NCBI GenBank assembly: GCA_019671005.1
Contig: CM033744.1
Coordinates: 14,438,128-14,502,127, forward strand
Length of the DNA stretch: 64,000 nucleotides
Direction: 5' to 3'
Origin: Hibiscus mutabilis
Taxonomy: Eukaryota; Streptophyta; Magnoliopsida; Malvales; Malvaceae
Under the pieces are notes generated by a model. That model saw only the letters and a program-made list of their open reading frames with translations. It made no database searches and was not told where the DNA came from. This document shows, in pieces, positions 13,414-23,634 of this stretch. The translations under genes were made by a program, and so were the position numbers. Numbering within the stretch: the first letter of the stretch is position 1; every line of letters starts with the position of its first letter.

Positions 13414-13763
13414 TCTCAAATTTTCAGGTTCCAGCTATTGTTTTTACAATGGTTTTTACGTATCCATATTATTCACCTATATTTTTATTTACATCCATCT
13501 TGTTTGCAACGGTGCATCATTAATCCTTTTCAAACTTTTTTGGTGCCCATAATATTAATCTTCAATCTGTTCCCTTACTAATTTCATGCATATCATTTTT
13601 TTCTACTTTTTACCATCGTTGCATTTTTTCAAATGTATCCACAATATCTTTTCAACGGTTGTATTTTCTTCATCCAACTTTACTATACTAATTTTCATGT
13701 ACCAATTTAATCATTTGCCATCACATTGGTTACCCATGACTTTTTCTATTAAAATTTCACTCT

Positions 13764-13768
13764 TCACT
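13764..13768. repeat. Target-site duplication TCACT of the solo LTR (mate 26884-26888)
   Basis: TCACT directly before the TGTAATATCC terminus at 13769 is repeated directly after the GATGTTACA terminus that ends at 26883. It is a perfect 5 bp duplication, as Ty3/gypsy integrases make. Confidence 0.85.
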
Positions 13769-15088
13769 TGTAATATCCCATTATTGGAGTAGTGACCAAA
13801 ACGTAAAGAATCAAAAGTTAGTGGTTTTAGTTCAGTGATTAAAACGTAAAGTTTTAAAGTTTGGTGACAAAAGTGAAAAGTTGAGAAAAGTTCAAGGACC
13901 AACATGGTAATTTTCCCAATAATTATTTTTATTCCATAAATAGATAGATCATCTAAGGGTGTGGATCAAATATAAAAACTATGGTTTGATATGATGTTTT
14001 TATTATTGGGAAATTACGGTTAAAGTTTAAGTGTAATTCGGGTAATCGTATGAGCTCAGAATTTTATGAAAATTTGAAGGAAGTCTTAAAAAGACCCGAA
14101 GAGCATAGCATTAAAGTTCTGAGTCATTTTTAAATCAGTTTAGATTCGATTCTATTCAATATTTTGTATAGGTGATGGAATGGCATTTTGGAGAATATAA
14201 AGATTCATTAATGGCAAAATGGTCATTTTACCCATACTTTTTAATTATAATTGATTTGATGATAAGGTTAAGTATAGGTGTGGATTTATAATTGGTCATA
14301 ACCTAAGGGTTAAATGGTCATTTTACTATGAGGAAAGATTTTTATTTTAAATTAAAGATTTAATTGCCATTTGGCATTAATCAAAGAAAGAAGAAAAATT
14401 TGGAAACTTTGTTCATCTTTTCTCTCAAAGTGTCGAACCTAAAGGGGTTTAGGTAAGAAATCTTTCAATTCAATTTTTAGCTTGATTTGTTTGGTTTTTG
14501 GCTAGAGTTATGAAACAAGAAATTGATCTCCTTTGAATTCTCTATCTTTTGACATAAGTTTTGCTTAGTGTCAATGGTTCTAAGTTGAGTTTGATGATTG
14601 GGGTGGTTGAATAACATGTTAAGATTTCATGTTTTAAAGCTTAATCAACTTGGAAATGGTGTTGTAGTGTTTTTTAGATGCTTGGAATGATGAAAACTTC
14701 TTGGTAAACTTTAGGGACCATTTCGGCTATAAGAGGAAAAATTAGGGGAAATTTTGCAAAAATTTATTTGATGATGGAAATGATTAGAATGATGTTTTCT
14801 AAGTAGAATTATGTGGTTGGAGTGAAGAAAACATCATTTTAGGACTATTTTGTGAATTTTGTAAATTGGATGAAATAAGTGAGAAATTTGGAAATATTCA
14901 AGAAGCATGGTTATATTGGTTGCTATGATACAAAGATTATTTTAGTATTAAAATTTTTGGATTATTAGATGAAATGTGAAAGTTTCCAAGTTTTAGATTA
15001 TAAACCTTAAGAGAGAGAATTTAGGGTTTAAAGGGAAATTATCAAACTATTGGTTGTAATGTGTAACTTGAGATGAGATTAAAGCATT

Positions 15089-15093
15089 GGAAG
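15089..15093. repeat. Target-site duplication GGAAG of Athila-A (mate 25188-25192)
   Basis: GGAAG just left of the Athila-A LTR terminus is repeated perfectly just right of the other terminus. The surrounding DNA on both sides belongs to the solo LTR. Confidence 0.9.
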
Positions 15094-16645
15094 TGTTGCG
15101 CGTAATAAGTGCTACGCAAATGTGCAAGTATACACGTCGCAAGTTATAGTATAAAAGATATCGTCTCCACAGGGATTGGTGCCACTTCAAGAATCTAGTC
15201 TCTTGCACTGTAAAAAGTAAAAACACAAGTGAAGGATTATAGAAGTTTTAACTAATAACTAATCTAGAAAGCAATTAAGTAAAAGAAAAGATGAATTCGA
15301 ATGAGAGAGATAGGCTAGGTTATCGTGAGTTGAGGTGTGATAGCCGATTGGATTGTCTTGGTAAAAGAGTGCACGGCAACTCGATTGCCGTGGCGACTTG
15401 CACAACGGGTTGCCTTGGCAACTAATTGATGGTTGCTTGGGCGACTAGTTGGGCAACTACTTGGGCGATCGGGCAGCAACTTCAAGGTTGGCGGAGCGTT
15501 CTTCAATGGTTTCTTCTTATCCCTAAGTCGAAACTCTAGCTACTTGTGCATGCCTTGATAATACATCCTGCGTGAATCAAGGGTGAACAACAACCAATCT
15601 TGCGCTCCTCTTAGCCGTTGAAATCCTTAACTTATTCCTAAGCCGGATTAATCTTCACCATCATTGGATTGCATAAAGATATATTCATTCGTTTCTTGAA
15701 TCTAACTCTCCCGATATTAGATAAATGGATGAAATCACGAGATCCTCTCCCAATTCACTCGCAAACAATAATAAGAATCAAGAATGAATAAACCTTGAAA
15801 TAGAAAAGTGCAAACTCTTATTACCTAAACAAAAACCAATAGTTTCTCACAACCACAAAACACAATAACCATAGCCAAGTAAATTTAGTTCATGGCTAGG
15901 TTCCAAAGAAACACAAGATAATTAATCCCTAGCATGAACCCAATCGAACAAAGATGAAGGAAGAAGCTTGTCGAAATCCTCCTTGCCCTTGATGCTTGTC
16001 GAAAATTCTCTCCTCTTGCCCTACTTGGACTTGCCGAAATTTCCCTCTTGCTCTCTCCCTTGAATTGTCGAAATCTCCTTGATATTTATAGGGCTAGGCC
16101 AAAGTCCTTCTTTGAGGAGGAGTTTGAGTTGGAATTAAATTATCTTTAAAGAATATAATTCTTTATTATAATTTTATTCCTATTAGAACTTCTCCTATCC
16201 TCTTGGAATTTAATTCTTCTTTAATCTCTGCATGGCAATCAAATTCCTTTGGGCTTGGACCTTGCTCCATGTCATCTTGGGCTTGTAAAATCATGAATTT
16301 CGACATCCATATTGCTTTTGGTCTTTGTCGACAAATGCCATGGCAACTGGCTCTTGCGTCTCCTTCATGCACTGCCCTGGCAACTAGCTCGGCATATCCT
16401 TCATGCATTGCCCTGGCAACTGGCTCGGCATTGCTTTGGCAAGTGATCCTGCACATACATACACAAAAACACACCAAAGCAGCATCTATTTCCACAAAAA
16501 TCACCAAGTTATGTAATCAAGCTCAACAATTGAAGGAATCATGGATTAATGCATGAATGGCTAACTATGCAACTATTATGAGCCTAAGTCTAACAATAAT
16601 ATGAGTAAAAAGGGTAAGAAAAATAGTACTTTTGAACACTTATCA
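15094..16645 (-). repeat. Athila-A 3' LTR
   Basis: 1552 bp. On the - strand it starts TGATAAGTG and ends GCGCAACA. It contains several TTGCC-NN-GGCAA-type palindromes (about 15378-15480 and 16338-16445). A TATA-like TATAAATA lies on the - strand at 16083-16090. It is paired with 23635-25187. Confidence 0.92.
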
Positions 16646-16683
16646 CACCCCCAAACTCGAACTATTGCTTGTCCTCAAGCAAT
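16646..16683 (-). promoter_or_regulatory. Athila-A polypurine tract with upstream hairpin
   Basis: Read on the - strand, AGTTTGGGGGTG abuts the 3' LTR. This is the standard position of the primer for plus-strand DNA. Directly upstream lies a perfect hairpin (16664-16683): an 8 bp stem ATTGCTTG/CAAGCAAT and the loop AGGA. The same module is at 41292-41329 in Athila-B. Confidence 0.85.
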
Positions 16684-16930
16684 GCAAACTCATAATTACC
16701 TGCCAAGACTTCAAATTTTCACAAACTTAGCTTTGAACTTGATTTCAATTCTCTGAACCGGGGCACAAAGTATGATTGGCTTTTTATTTTTTTAAAACTG
16801 ATGAATTACTCGGAATCAAACTATAATGCTTGTGAGTGTGTGTGGAGTTGTGTGCAAGTTGATTTTTCGGATTCTATGTAAACAATAGGTTTTCAAATTA
16901 CTTCATTGGGTTCTTTTTAACATGTTTTAA

Positions 16931-17115
16931 CTAGAGCCAATTTCGGGCACCTCTAGTGTTTTATTTTTAGTTTTCTTAAGTTAATTTAATCGACTAGAGC
17001 CGGTTTGGGCACCTCTAGTTTCGAAAAAATTTTAACGCCTCCTAGAGCCAGTTTCGGGCACCTCTAGTGATCAATTTTTTTAGCATATGCTAGAGCCAAT
17101 TTCGGGCACCTCTAG
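16931..17115. repeat. Four CTAGAG...CTCTAG hairpin units in the Athila-A 3' untranslated region
   Basis: Units at 16931-16956, 16994-17018, 17042-17067 and 17090-17115. Each starts CTAGAGCC and ends CACCTCTAG, so the ends are reverse complements. The core is AGTTTCGGGCA-like. Spacing is 23-37 bp of unrelated AT-rich DNA. The same array occurs in Athila-B. The rest of 17116-17420 shows nothing recognisable. Confidence 0.8.
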
Positions 17116-17423
17116 CATTCATCCAATTTTTATTCTAATCCCCCAATTAGTTAATTATCAACCTAAGTTTACTAGAACTCCTTAAATCAATCAAACCACA
17201 ACAAGTGTTTCATCAAATTTAGCATCATAGTACAATTCTAAGTTTTTCATGGTTATCCTAGAATAAAAATTCTATCAATTAAGTGCATTGGTAAAGTCAT
17301 CATTGAATATTCATCAAATCTAAGCAATTCTTGTTCCAATTTAAAGGCATGGCAAGCAATTTATGTATCCTAAATGTAATGCTTAAGATTAATGTAACTA
17401 AACATGGTAATTACTAATAACAA

Positions 17424-17460
17424 TCCCCCCCAAACTCGAGTGAGGCATTGTCCTCAATGC
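17424..17460 (-). promoter_or_regulatory. Second polypurine-hairpin module, internal (Athila-A)
   Basis: On the - strand, GAGTTTGGGGGGGATTG preceded by a 6 bp hairpin (17445-17460): GCATTG/CAATGC with loop AGGA. It is laid out like the terminal module at 16646-16683 but about 770 bp upstream, just after the 3' ORF stop. It may be a duplicated or internal polypurine tract. Confidence 0.65.
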
Positions 17461-17512
17461 ATGCATAAAAATAACGAAAAATAACAATAAAAATAAAAAT
17501 GCATACGAGGAC

Positions 17513-17725
17513 TTACTCCGAGAGTTCGTCATCGTAGATGATTAGTTTCCTTCTAGTTGGCGTCTTGATTTTCTTGCTTGAATGCAATGGTTGTTTTCTT
17601 GTTGCCGGGATGTCTTCAGCTTTGGTTGTCGTGGCATCAGCTTGTGCATGCATGAAGTAAGTTGCCGCGGCATCTTCTTCATTGGTTGCCGGGGCAAGGA
17701 TCTTGGCAGTAAATTTCCTTAGCAT
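17513..17725 (-). pseudogene. Remnant of the Athila 3' ORF (C-terminal tail only)
   Basis: A 70-residue open frame on the - strand ending ...IYDDELSE. The same C-terminus ends the long 3' ORF of Athila-B (stop at 42162). The segment is rich in Ala, Thr and Lys; the Ala-Thr part comes from TTGCC-NN-GGC motifs in the DNA. Upstream of about 17710 it no longer matches Athila-B, and integrase ends only 149 bp away, against about 2.1 kb from IN stop to 3' ORF stop in Athila-B. So about 1.75 kb, with the whole conserved N-terminal domain, has been deleted. The DNA between (17726-17873) is A-rich simple sequence. Confidence 0.6.
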
Positions 17726-17873
17726 AGTAGTTGTGAGTCTTGTTGTGAAAAAGAAAATAAAGAAAACCTGAAAACTAAAGATAATGAAGAAAAAATAAAA
17801 TATCTCCTAAAAATAAAAATAAAAATAAAAAGAAAAAGAAAAAGAAAAAGGAAATACTGAGAGGAGAGCATGC

Positions 17874-19140
17874 TCATGCATCTCCTAAGTTGACCACTTC
17901 CTTGTTACGTTCCACATGGGCACCATTGTAGTGCTTCAATCTTTGTCCATTAACTTTGAATTCATGGTTGTCAGAGATGGACTTGATTATCACAGCACCA
18001 TGGGAGAATGGTTTGACGACTTCAAATGGTCCCGACCATCTTGATTTCAGCTTTCCCGGGAAAAGTTTTAGCCGAGAATTGAATAGGAGAACTAGTTGCC
18101 CTGGCGTGAATTGCCGTGGCAATAGTTTCTTGTCGTGCCATCGCTTTGTTTTCTCCTTGTAGATTCGTGCATTGTTATAGGCGAGTGCACAAAATTCTTC
18201 TATCTCATTGAGATCCATCAATCGCTTTTGTCCGGCACTTTCCCAATCCATATTCACGGTCTTGATTGCCCAAAGACGCCTTGTGCTCGATTTCCACCGG
18301 TAGATGACATGTTTTACCATAGACAAGCCGGAAGGGGGACATACCTAATGGTGTTTTGAATGCAGTGCGATATGCCCAAAAAGTCGTCATCTAGTCTTAA
18401 TGACCAATCCTTCCTTGAGGGATTTACAACTTTCTCGAGTATTCCCTTCAACTCCCGGTTGGAAATTTCTGCTTGCCCGTTGGTTTGTGGGTGATATGCC
18501 GTGGCGATCTTGTGTGATATGCCGAAGCGTTGCAACATCTTGGCAATTAGTCTGTTGTCAAAATGCTTGCCCCCGTCGCTGATAATTGCTCTCGGCATCC
18601 CAAACCGTGTAAATATGTTTTTCTGCAGGAATCGTTGCACGATCTTGGAATCATCGTTGGGAACTGCAGCTGCCTCTACCCATTTAGACACATAGTCAAC
18701 GACGAGTAAGATGTAGAGGTTGCCGAATGAAGATGGGAAAGGTCCCATAAAATCGATCCCCCATACATCGAATAGTTCCACCTCGATGATGTTCGAGTGG
18801 CATCTCATGTCGTCTAGAGATATTGCCCGCCCCTCCGCAACGATCACATTGCTTGTAAAAGTCCGGGCATCTTTGTACAATGTTGGCCAATACAAACCGG
18901 ATTGCAAGACTTTGGCCATGGTACGAGTTCCTCCAAAATGTCCTCCATAGGGTGAAGAATGGCATTGCCGAGTACATTCTGTTGCTCTTCTTCAGGGACA
19001 CATCGGGCGTATAACCTGATCGCACATTGTTTAAACAAAAGAGGCTCGTCCCAAAAGTAATGTTTAGCATCATGGCGGAACCGCTTCTTCCTTGGTGAGT
19101 AATGCCATACGGAAAAATACCACAAACAAGGAAGTTAACT
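17874..19140 (-). pseudogene. Athila-A integrase
   Basis: Integrase inserts the element cDNA. On the - strand one sees, in order, a damaged zinc-binding region (about 18850-19130, with CDRC-type residues now frameshifted), the catalytic core with GIDFMGPFP (first Asp), VDYVSKWVEA, ISDGGKHFDN (second Asp) and NGQAEISNRELK (catalytic Glu), then WAYRTAFKTPLGMSP and the C-terminal region with RWSGPFEV, ending with stop at 17874-17876. The D,D,E residues are all present in one open stretch (18314-18919). A frameshift near 18320-18400 separates the C-terminus and another lies near 18900. The family is that of Ty3/gypsy integrases lacking a chromodomain. Not functional as it stands. Confidence 0.88.
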
Positions 19141-19323
19141 AAATCTGCGTACAGGGTATTGCCGAGGCATGTCTTTGCCGTAGTATTCGCTCCCAAAATT
19201 GCCGAGGCGTGTGCGTCAAAGACTGCTGCGGCGTCGAGAGTTGCCGAGGCGTGTGCATCCATGGTTGCCGAGGCGTCATGGGTTGCCGAGGCGTTGAGGG
19301 TTGCCGAGGCAATTAGAATTTGT
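19141..19323 (-). repeat. Ala-Ser/Thr linker with TTGCCGAGGC repeats between RNase H and integrase (Athila-A)
   Basis: GTTGCCGAGGC-type units recur irregularly (about 19188, 19238, 19264, 19282, 19300), some at roughly 24 bp spacing. On the coding strand they encode ASAT/DAHAS-like peptides. It is the shorter counterpart of the regular 24 bp minisatellite of Athila-B at 45606-45773. Confidence 0.75.
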
Positions 19324-19830
19324 TCATCCGGGAATGCATCGCATATCTCTAGATCGCGTCCTCTTCCCTATTGCGTTCCAAACGTGATAAGTGATCGCCA
19401 CTTGATTTTTCTGTTTCTTTTCGTCCTTAATTTCAATATCAAATTCTTGTAAAAGTAATATCCAACGAATCAAACGAGGTTTAGCATCCTTTTTAGCAAA
19501 TAAGTATTTGATTGCCGAATGGTCCGTATGAACAATTACCTTTGTACCAATTAAATAGGATCGGAACTTGTCAAATGCGAAAACTACAGCTAGTAACTCT
19601 TTCTCCGTTGTTGTGTAATTCACTTGAGCATCGTTAAGAGTTTTACTAGCGTAATATATCACATGGAAGGTCTTACGTGCGTTGGCCTAGGACTGCTCCT
19701 ACCGCGAAATCACTTGCATCACACATGAGCTCAAAGGTAGCGCCCAACTGGGTGGAACAACAATGGGTGCCGAGGCAAGCTTTTTCTTTAGGGTTTCAAA
19801 TGCTTGAGTGCAAGAATCATCAAAATCAAG
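19324..19830 (-). pseudogene. Athila-A RNase H domain
   Basis: RNase H degrades the RNA template during reverse transcription. The readable - strand block at 19324-19662 has YYASKTLNDAQVNYTTTEKELLAVVFAFDKFRSYL (shown here only as the family signature order ASKTL, TTTEKELLA, FDKFRSYL), then TDHSAIKYL with the conserved Asp, and LLQEFDIEI. The family Asp (in the CDASD-type block, about 19710) and Glu (KELLA) are visible. A frameshift near 19665-19700 splits the N-terminal part, where GAV.G..T is damaged. It lies directly downstream of RT and upstream of the Ala-rich linker, as in Athila-B. Confidence 0.85.
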
Positions 19831-20840
19831 ACTTTATCCTGTTCAAGCAGATTACACAAAGGTTTAGTGATTTTAGAAAAGTTATGAATGAACCTCTGTA
19901 AAAAACCCGCATGTCCAGAAAACTTTGAATTCCTTTAACCGAATTTGGTGGGGGTAATCTCTCGATCACGTCCACCTTGGCTTTGTCTACTTCAATTCCC
20001 TTGGATGAAATCTTATGGCCGAGCACTATTCCTTCATCTACCATAAAGTGGCATTTCTCCCAATTGAGGACTAAATCCGTTTCTTCGCATCTTGCCAACA
20101 CCCTCTCTAAATTGCCGAGACAGCCGTCGAAGTCATTACCAAAACCGAAAAATCATCCATGAAGATCTCAAGGAAGTCTTCGACCATGTCGAAAAGAGCG
20201 CCATCATGCATCTTTGGAAGGTTGCGGGCGTTACACAATCCAAAACGGCATCCTTCGGAAGGCATAAGTACCGTAGGGGCATGTGAAGGTTGTCTTTTCT
20301 TGATCTTACGGTGCTATGGCAATCTGATTGTAACCTGAATAACCATCAAGAAAACAAAGTAAAAGGGTTTACCCGCAAGACGGTCAAGCATTTGATCAAT
20401 AAAGGGTAATGGGAAGTGATCTTTCCTAGTGGCTTTGTTTAGCTTTCGATAGTCCATACAAACCCTCCAACCGGTCACAGTCCTGGTTGGGATAAGTTCA
20501 TTATTTTCATTACTCACCTTTGTTATACCTCCTTTTTTCGCACACATTGTACCGGACTTACCCACGTACTATCGGAGATAGGGTATATAATGCCGGCGTC
20601 AAGCCACTTGATGATTTCTTTCATTACAACCCCTTTCATGGCATGATTCAGTCTCCTCGGGCCTCAATTGAAGGTTTGTGATCATCTTCCAACAAGATCT
20701 TGTGCATGCACACCGGGCTAATTCCCTTCAAGTCGGCAATTGTCCACCCTATTGCCTTTTTATGTAGTTTCAACATGTTGATCAGCTTCTTTTCTGCTTT
20801 CAGGCTGTAACTTAGAAGAAATAATTACAGGTAATGTATT
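19831..20840 (-). pseudogene. Athila-A reverse transcriptase
   Basis: RT domain on the - strand. The visible order is TGWRVCMDYRKLNKAT (about 20430-20490), DHFPLPFIDQMLDRLAG, PFYF, then frameshifted GYSGYNQI and the palm motif around MPFGLCNA (about 20230-20290). The active-site box reads IFMDDF (about 20150-20180), so both catalytic Asp residues are kept. It continues to ILGHKISSKGIEVDKAK (about 19980-20030), near-intact in the open frame 19826-20101. At least three frameshifts are present; one region shows loss of a few bases where Athila-B keeps TTGCCGAGGCAACTG (about 20112). Inactive. Confidence 0.87.
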
Positions 20841-20841
20841 A

Positions 20842-21835
20842 TCAGTCCCTAAGTATACATATTTGATTTGCTCGCAATTGTTTCAACTCAAGAATTGGTG
20901 GATTTTCGATAGAGGGTTTTTCGATCTTACCTTCCTTACCCGAGTAGTCCAGTGGTTCAAAGTATGTACCTGGTCGATTGACTAGCCAATTTGCCTCTTC
21001 TGGCTGTTCCTCATTGACCGGTTCTTCATACTCCTCAGGTTCCTCTTGATCGGCAATGTAGTTGCCGAGGCAACTAAATTCCTCATCGAAGTTAAATTCT
21101 GCCGTGGCATGAAGTAGTTGGCATTCTTCTGGATCATCGGCATGCCTTAGTGTTTGGAACACATTTAGTTTTACCTGCTGGTCATTCACCCTCATTGTGA
21201 GTTCTCCCTTTTCAACGTCGATCAAGGTTCTCCCTGTCGCTAGGAATGGTCTCCCGAGAATGATAGGTGCATGCTCATCTGCTTCACAATCCAAAATAAT
21301 AAAGTCAGCGGGAAAAATAAATTTATCAACTTTTACCAGTATGTCCTCGATTTTTCCTCCGGATGCACATAGGATCATCGGCTAGCTGCAGCATAATCGT
21401 TGTAGGTCTTGCCTTCCCGATTCCTAGTTTTCGAAAACTGATTTAGGCATCAAGAAGTTTATGCTAGCCCTAGGTCGCATAGTGCTTTCCCGACATAGTG
21501 ATTTCCAATAGAACAGGGTATTGTGAAACTTCGGGATCCTTCAACTTGGGCGGCATGCGATTGTGCAACATTGCCATGCATCCTCTGTCTGCGGCAACTG
21601 TTTCAAACTCTCCTAGCCTTGTTCTCTTGGACACAATGTCTTTAAGAAACTTGGCATAGTTTGGCATTTGTTCAATTGCTTCCACCAATGGCAAGTTGAT
21701 GTGGACTTGCTTTAGGATATCAAGAAACTTCTTGAATTGGTATTCTTGCTTTTGTCGCTTCAACCTTTGTGGGAATGGTGGTGGAAGTCGGATATCTTCG
21801 ATCTTTTCATTGGTTTGAAACCTGATTGACGGCAT
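20842..21835 (-). pseudogene. Athila-A protease region
   Basis: Aspartic protease that would process the polyprotein. The upstream block 21470-21835 holds LKRQKQEYQFKKFLDIL and PPKLKDP-type sequence. The active-site region should read CDLGAS, but here it is CDLGL with a small deletion (about 21455-21475). The downstream block 20842-21378 is open and contains IILGRPFLATGRTLIDV, the typical end of plant Ty3/gypsy proteases, then an acidic tail with SCLGNYIADQEE. Unlike Athila-B, nothing is inserted between FLAT and GRTL, so this is the ancestral arrangement. Confidence 0.82.
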
Positions 21836-23508
21836 TACGGGGACATCCGAGTTGCCGATGTGTTACCAATCAGGGTTGCCGCGCGCGTGCTTATCGCAAG
21901 TTGCCGAGGCGTCATCGGTTGCCGAGGCATGCTTATTGCGGTTGCCGCAGCAATTCTTGGTTCAGCATCCGAGACTTTGCCGCTAGGTTCGTCTTGCTCT
22001 TTTTGTGGAGTTTTGTTTGACGAGCGGGTTTGAACCTCTCTAAGTTGTTGGCCACTTCTGGTGGTGATTGCCTTACATTGCTCATGGCGGTTCCTCTTGC
22101 GACTTGGTATCGCTTAGGTAAACCTCCTTGTGGTCTAGTGTTGATTTTGAGCAAATTGTCCGACTTGATTTTCAAATGATTTGATTGCCGCCTCTTGGTT
22201 ACGCAATCTCATCTCGGTCTGTTAATAAAAGCATCATTCTTTTTATGAAATTACTATTCTCAGCCATATAAGATTCAGTTTTCATCATAAAAGCATTTAG
22301 AGAATTTTCCAAAGAACTAGATGTTGTCGGTTGTTCTTCGCGGCATCCATTGCCGTGGCATATTCTCACTGGAATCCCGATGCTTGTGCATTCTCGATTG
22401 TTCTGGTTTAGAGCATTGTTGGGATTACTCCATGAAAAATTCGGGTGCTTCTTCCAAAGCTGGATTGTATGTATTTGACATCATGTTGTTGCCCGATTGT
22501 AATTCCCCACATAGAAGCTAGATTCGGATTCTCGCATACATTCGGAAGAATTATGGTTATCACCACATAACTCACAAAAAGAATCCATTACCTTGACTTC
22601 ATGTGTGTTGTTTTGTTTTTGCATGTTCGGACCATCTTGGTTAAAGCGGCCAATTGTGCCGAAATTGAATCGATGATCCTAGTTCATGTATTGTGGCTTG
22701 GCGCCTAACTCCTCCTCTTCTAGTAGATGGGAATTGATAGTCATTCTTGGCCAGCCTGTTTAAAATTTGCATTGCTTCCTCCGCGACTTATCTAAGAGTA
22801 TGCCGTTTGCCGAGGCATCTAGCATCATCCTTGTTGGTGTATTCACGGCGTTGTAAAACATTGTTACTTGAGTCCACACCGGGAATCCGTGTCGAGGGCA
22901 TTTGTTTAGAAGTTCTCTATATCGCTCCCAAGCCTCGTACATGGATTCATCATCTGCCTGCCGAAAAAGATGTAATGTCGTTACGGCTTATCGATTAAAT
23001 TTGTAGGATTAAATCTAGCAAGGAAATCACGACAAAGATCAGTCCAAGATGCTATGGATCCGCAGAATGCTATTTAGCCATGCTTTCGCCCTATCCTCAA
23101 AGTGAATAGGGAATAATCTTAATCGTAAGACATCGGGGTGACTCCGTGTATCTTGAACGAGTTGCAAATCTCGAGGAAAGATTTCAAATGTTGTCGTGCA
23201 TCTTGATTCTTGAGCCGCCAAATTGACCTATTGTGTTGATCATATTAAACATTACCGGTTTCAACTCAAAGTGGTCGGCTTCAATTTCGGGTCGCGACAA
23301 CTCCCGGGTTAAGTCCATCAAGATCTTCTTCAAGATAGTCTCGAATAGTTACATTTCGTGCAAGAATCACTCCTCCTCCCGCTCGAACATCTTGATTAAT
23401 ATTGCCGTCTTGATTTGCCATTGTTTCTCTTATCCTTCGTCTAAGTCTTTGTAAGGTCGTTCGATTTACGGATCAAAGGGATATTCTGGTGAAGTCGGTC
23501 TCGCCCTG
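21836..23508 (-). pseudogene. Athila-A gag
   Basis: Capsid/nucleocapsid polyprotein. Its likely start is the Met near 23508 before TRARP-like sequence, just inside the leader. Fragments in several frames match the better copies in Athila-B: an RRRLR segment, NMIN.IGQ, LRLFP, KAWLNS (about 23060-23110), YEAWERYRELLNKCPRHG (about 22880-22940), and the nucleocapsid part with remains of a CX2CX3HX4C knuckle (about 22540-22610). Multiple frameshifts break it, many at single-base indels, which could be decay or assembly error. Frames near 21840-21960 again show TTGCCGAGGC motifs giving Ala/Thr-rich peptide. Confidence 0.82.
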
Positions 23509-23610
23509 GTCATATACCAATGCAAAACCAAAGTTTGTTAGCCCTTTGAATTTTAAACAAGAAAATAAAAAGAAAGTGCAAGAAAGTAAAAACAAAGTCG
23601 CTATTGCCAA

Positions 23611-23628
23611 TCCCCGGCAACGGCGCCA
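23611..23628 (-). promoter_or_regulatory. Primer binding site, tRNA-Asp type (Athila-A)
   Basis: On the - strand TGGCGCCGTTGCCGGGGA, six bases downstream of the 5' LTR. This is the complement of the 3' end of plant tRNA-Asp (known from Athila/Tat elements) and shows no mismatch that I can see. Confidence 0.9.
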
Positions 23629-23634
23629 AAAACT

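Larger units (their letters stand above)
13138..13768 (+). other. Pyrimidine-rich sequence between satellite and solo LTR, probable LINE 5' region
   Basis: Starts exactly where the satellite stops. The first 120 bp are strongly C/T-rich; the rest is T-rich. Its last ~24 bp (from about 13745) correspond to the start of the LINE 5' repeat unit B at 28335 (TCTATTAAAAT followed by TCACT), and continue after the solo LTR at 26884. So at least the right end belongs to L1b. Whether the left part is the true LINE 5' end, host DNA or a separate small element is not settled. Open frames here (13135-13581 and overlapping) look like products of low-complexity sequence. Confidence 0.5.

Noticed and set aside
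13135..13581. 148-codon frame next to the satellite as a host gene
   Set aside because: Starts in satellite-edge DNA, C/T-rich low-complexity translation, overlapping frames equally open, no domain.
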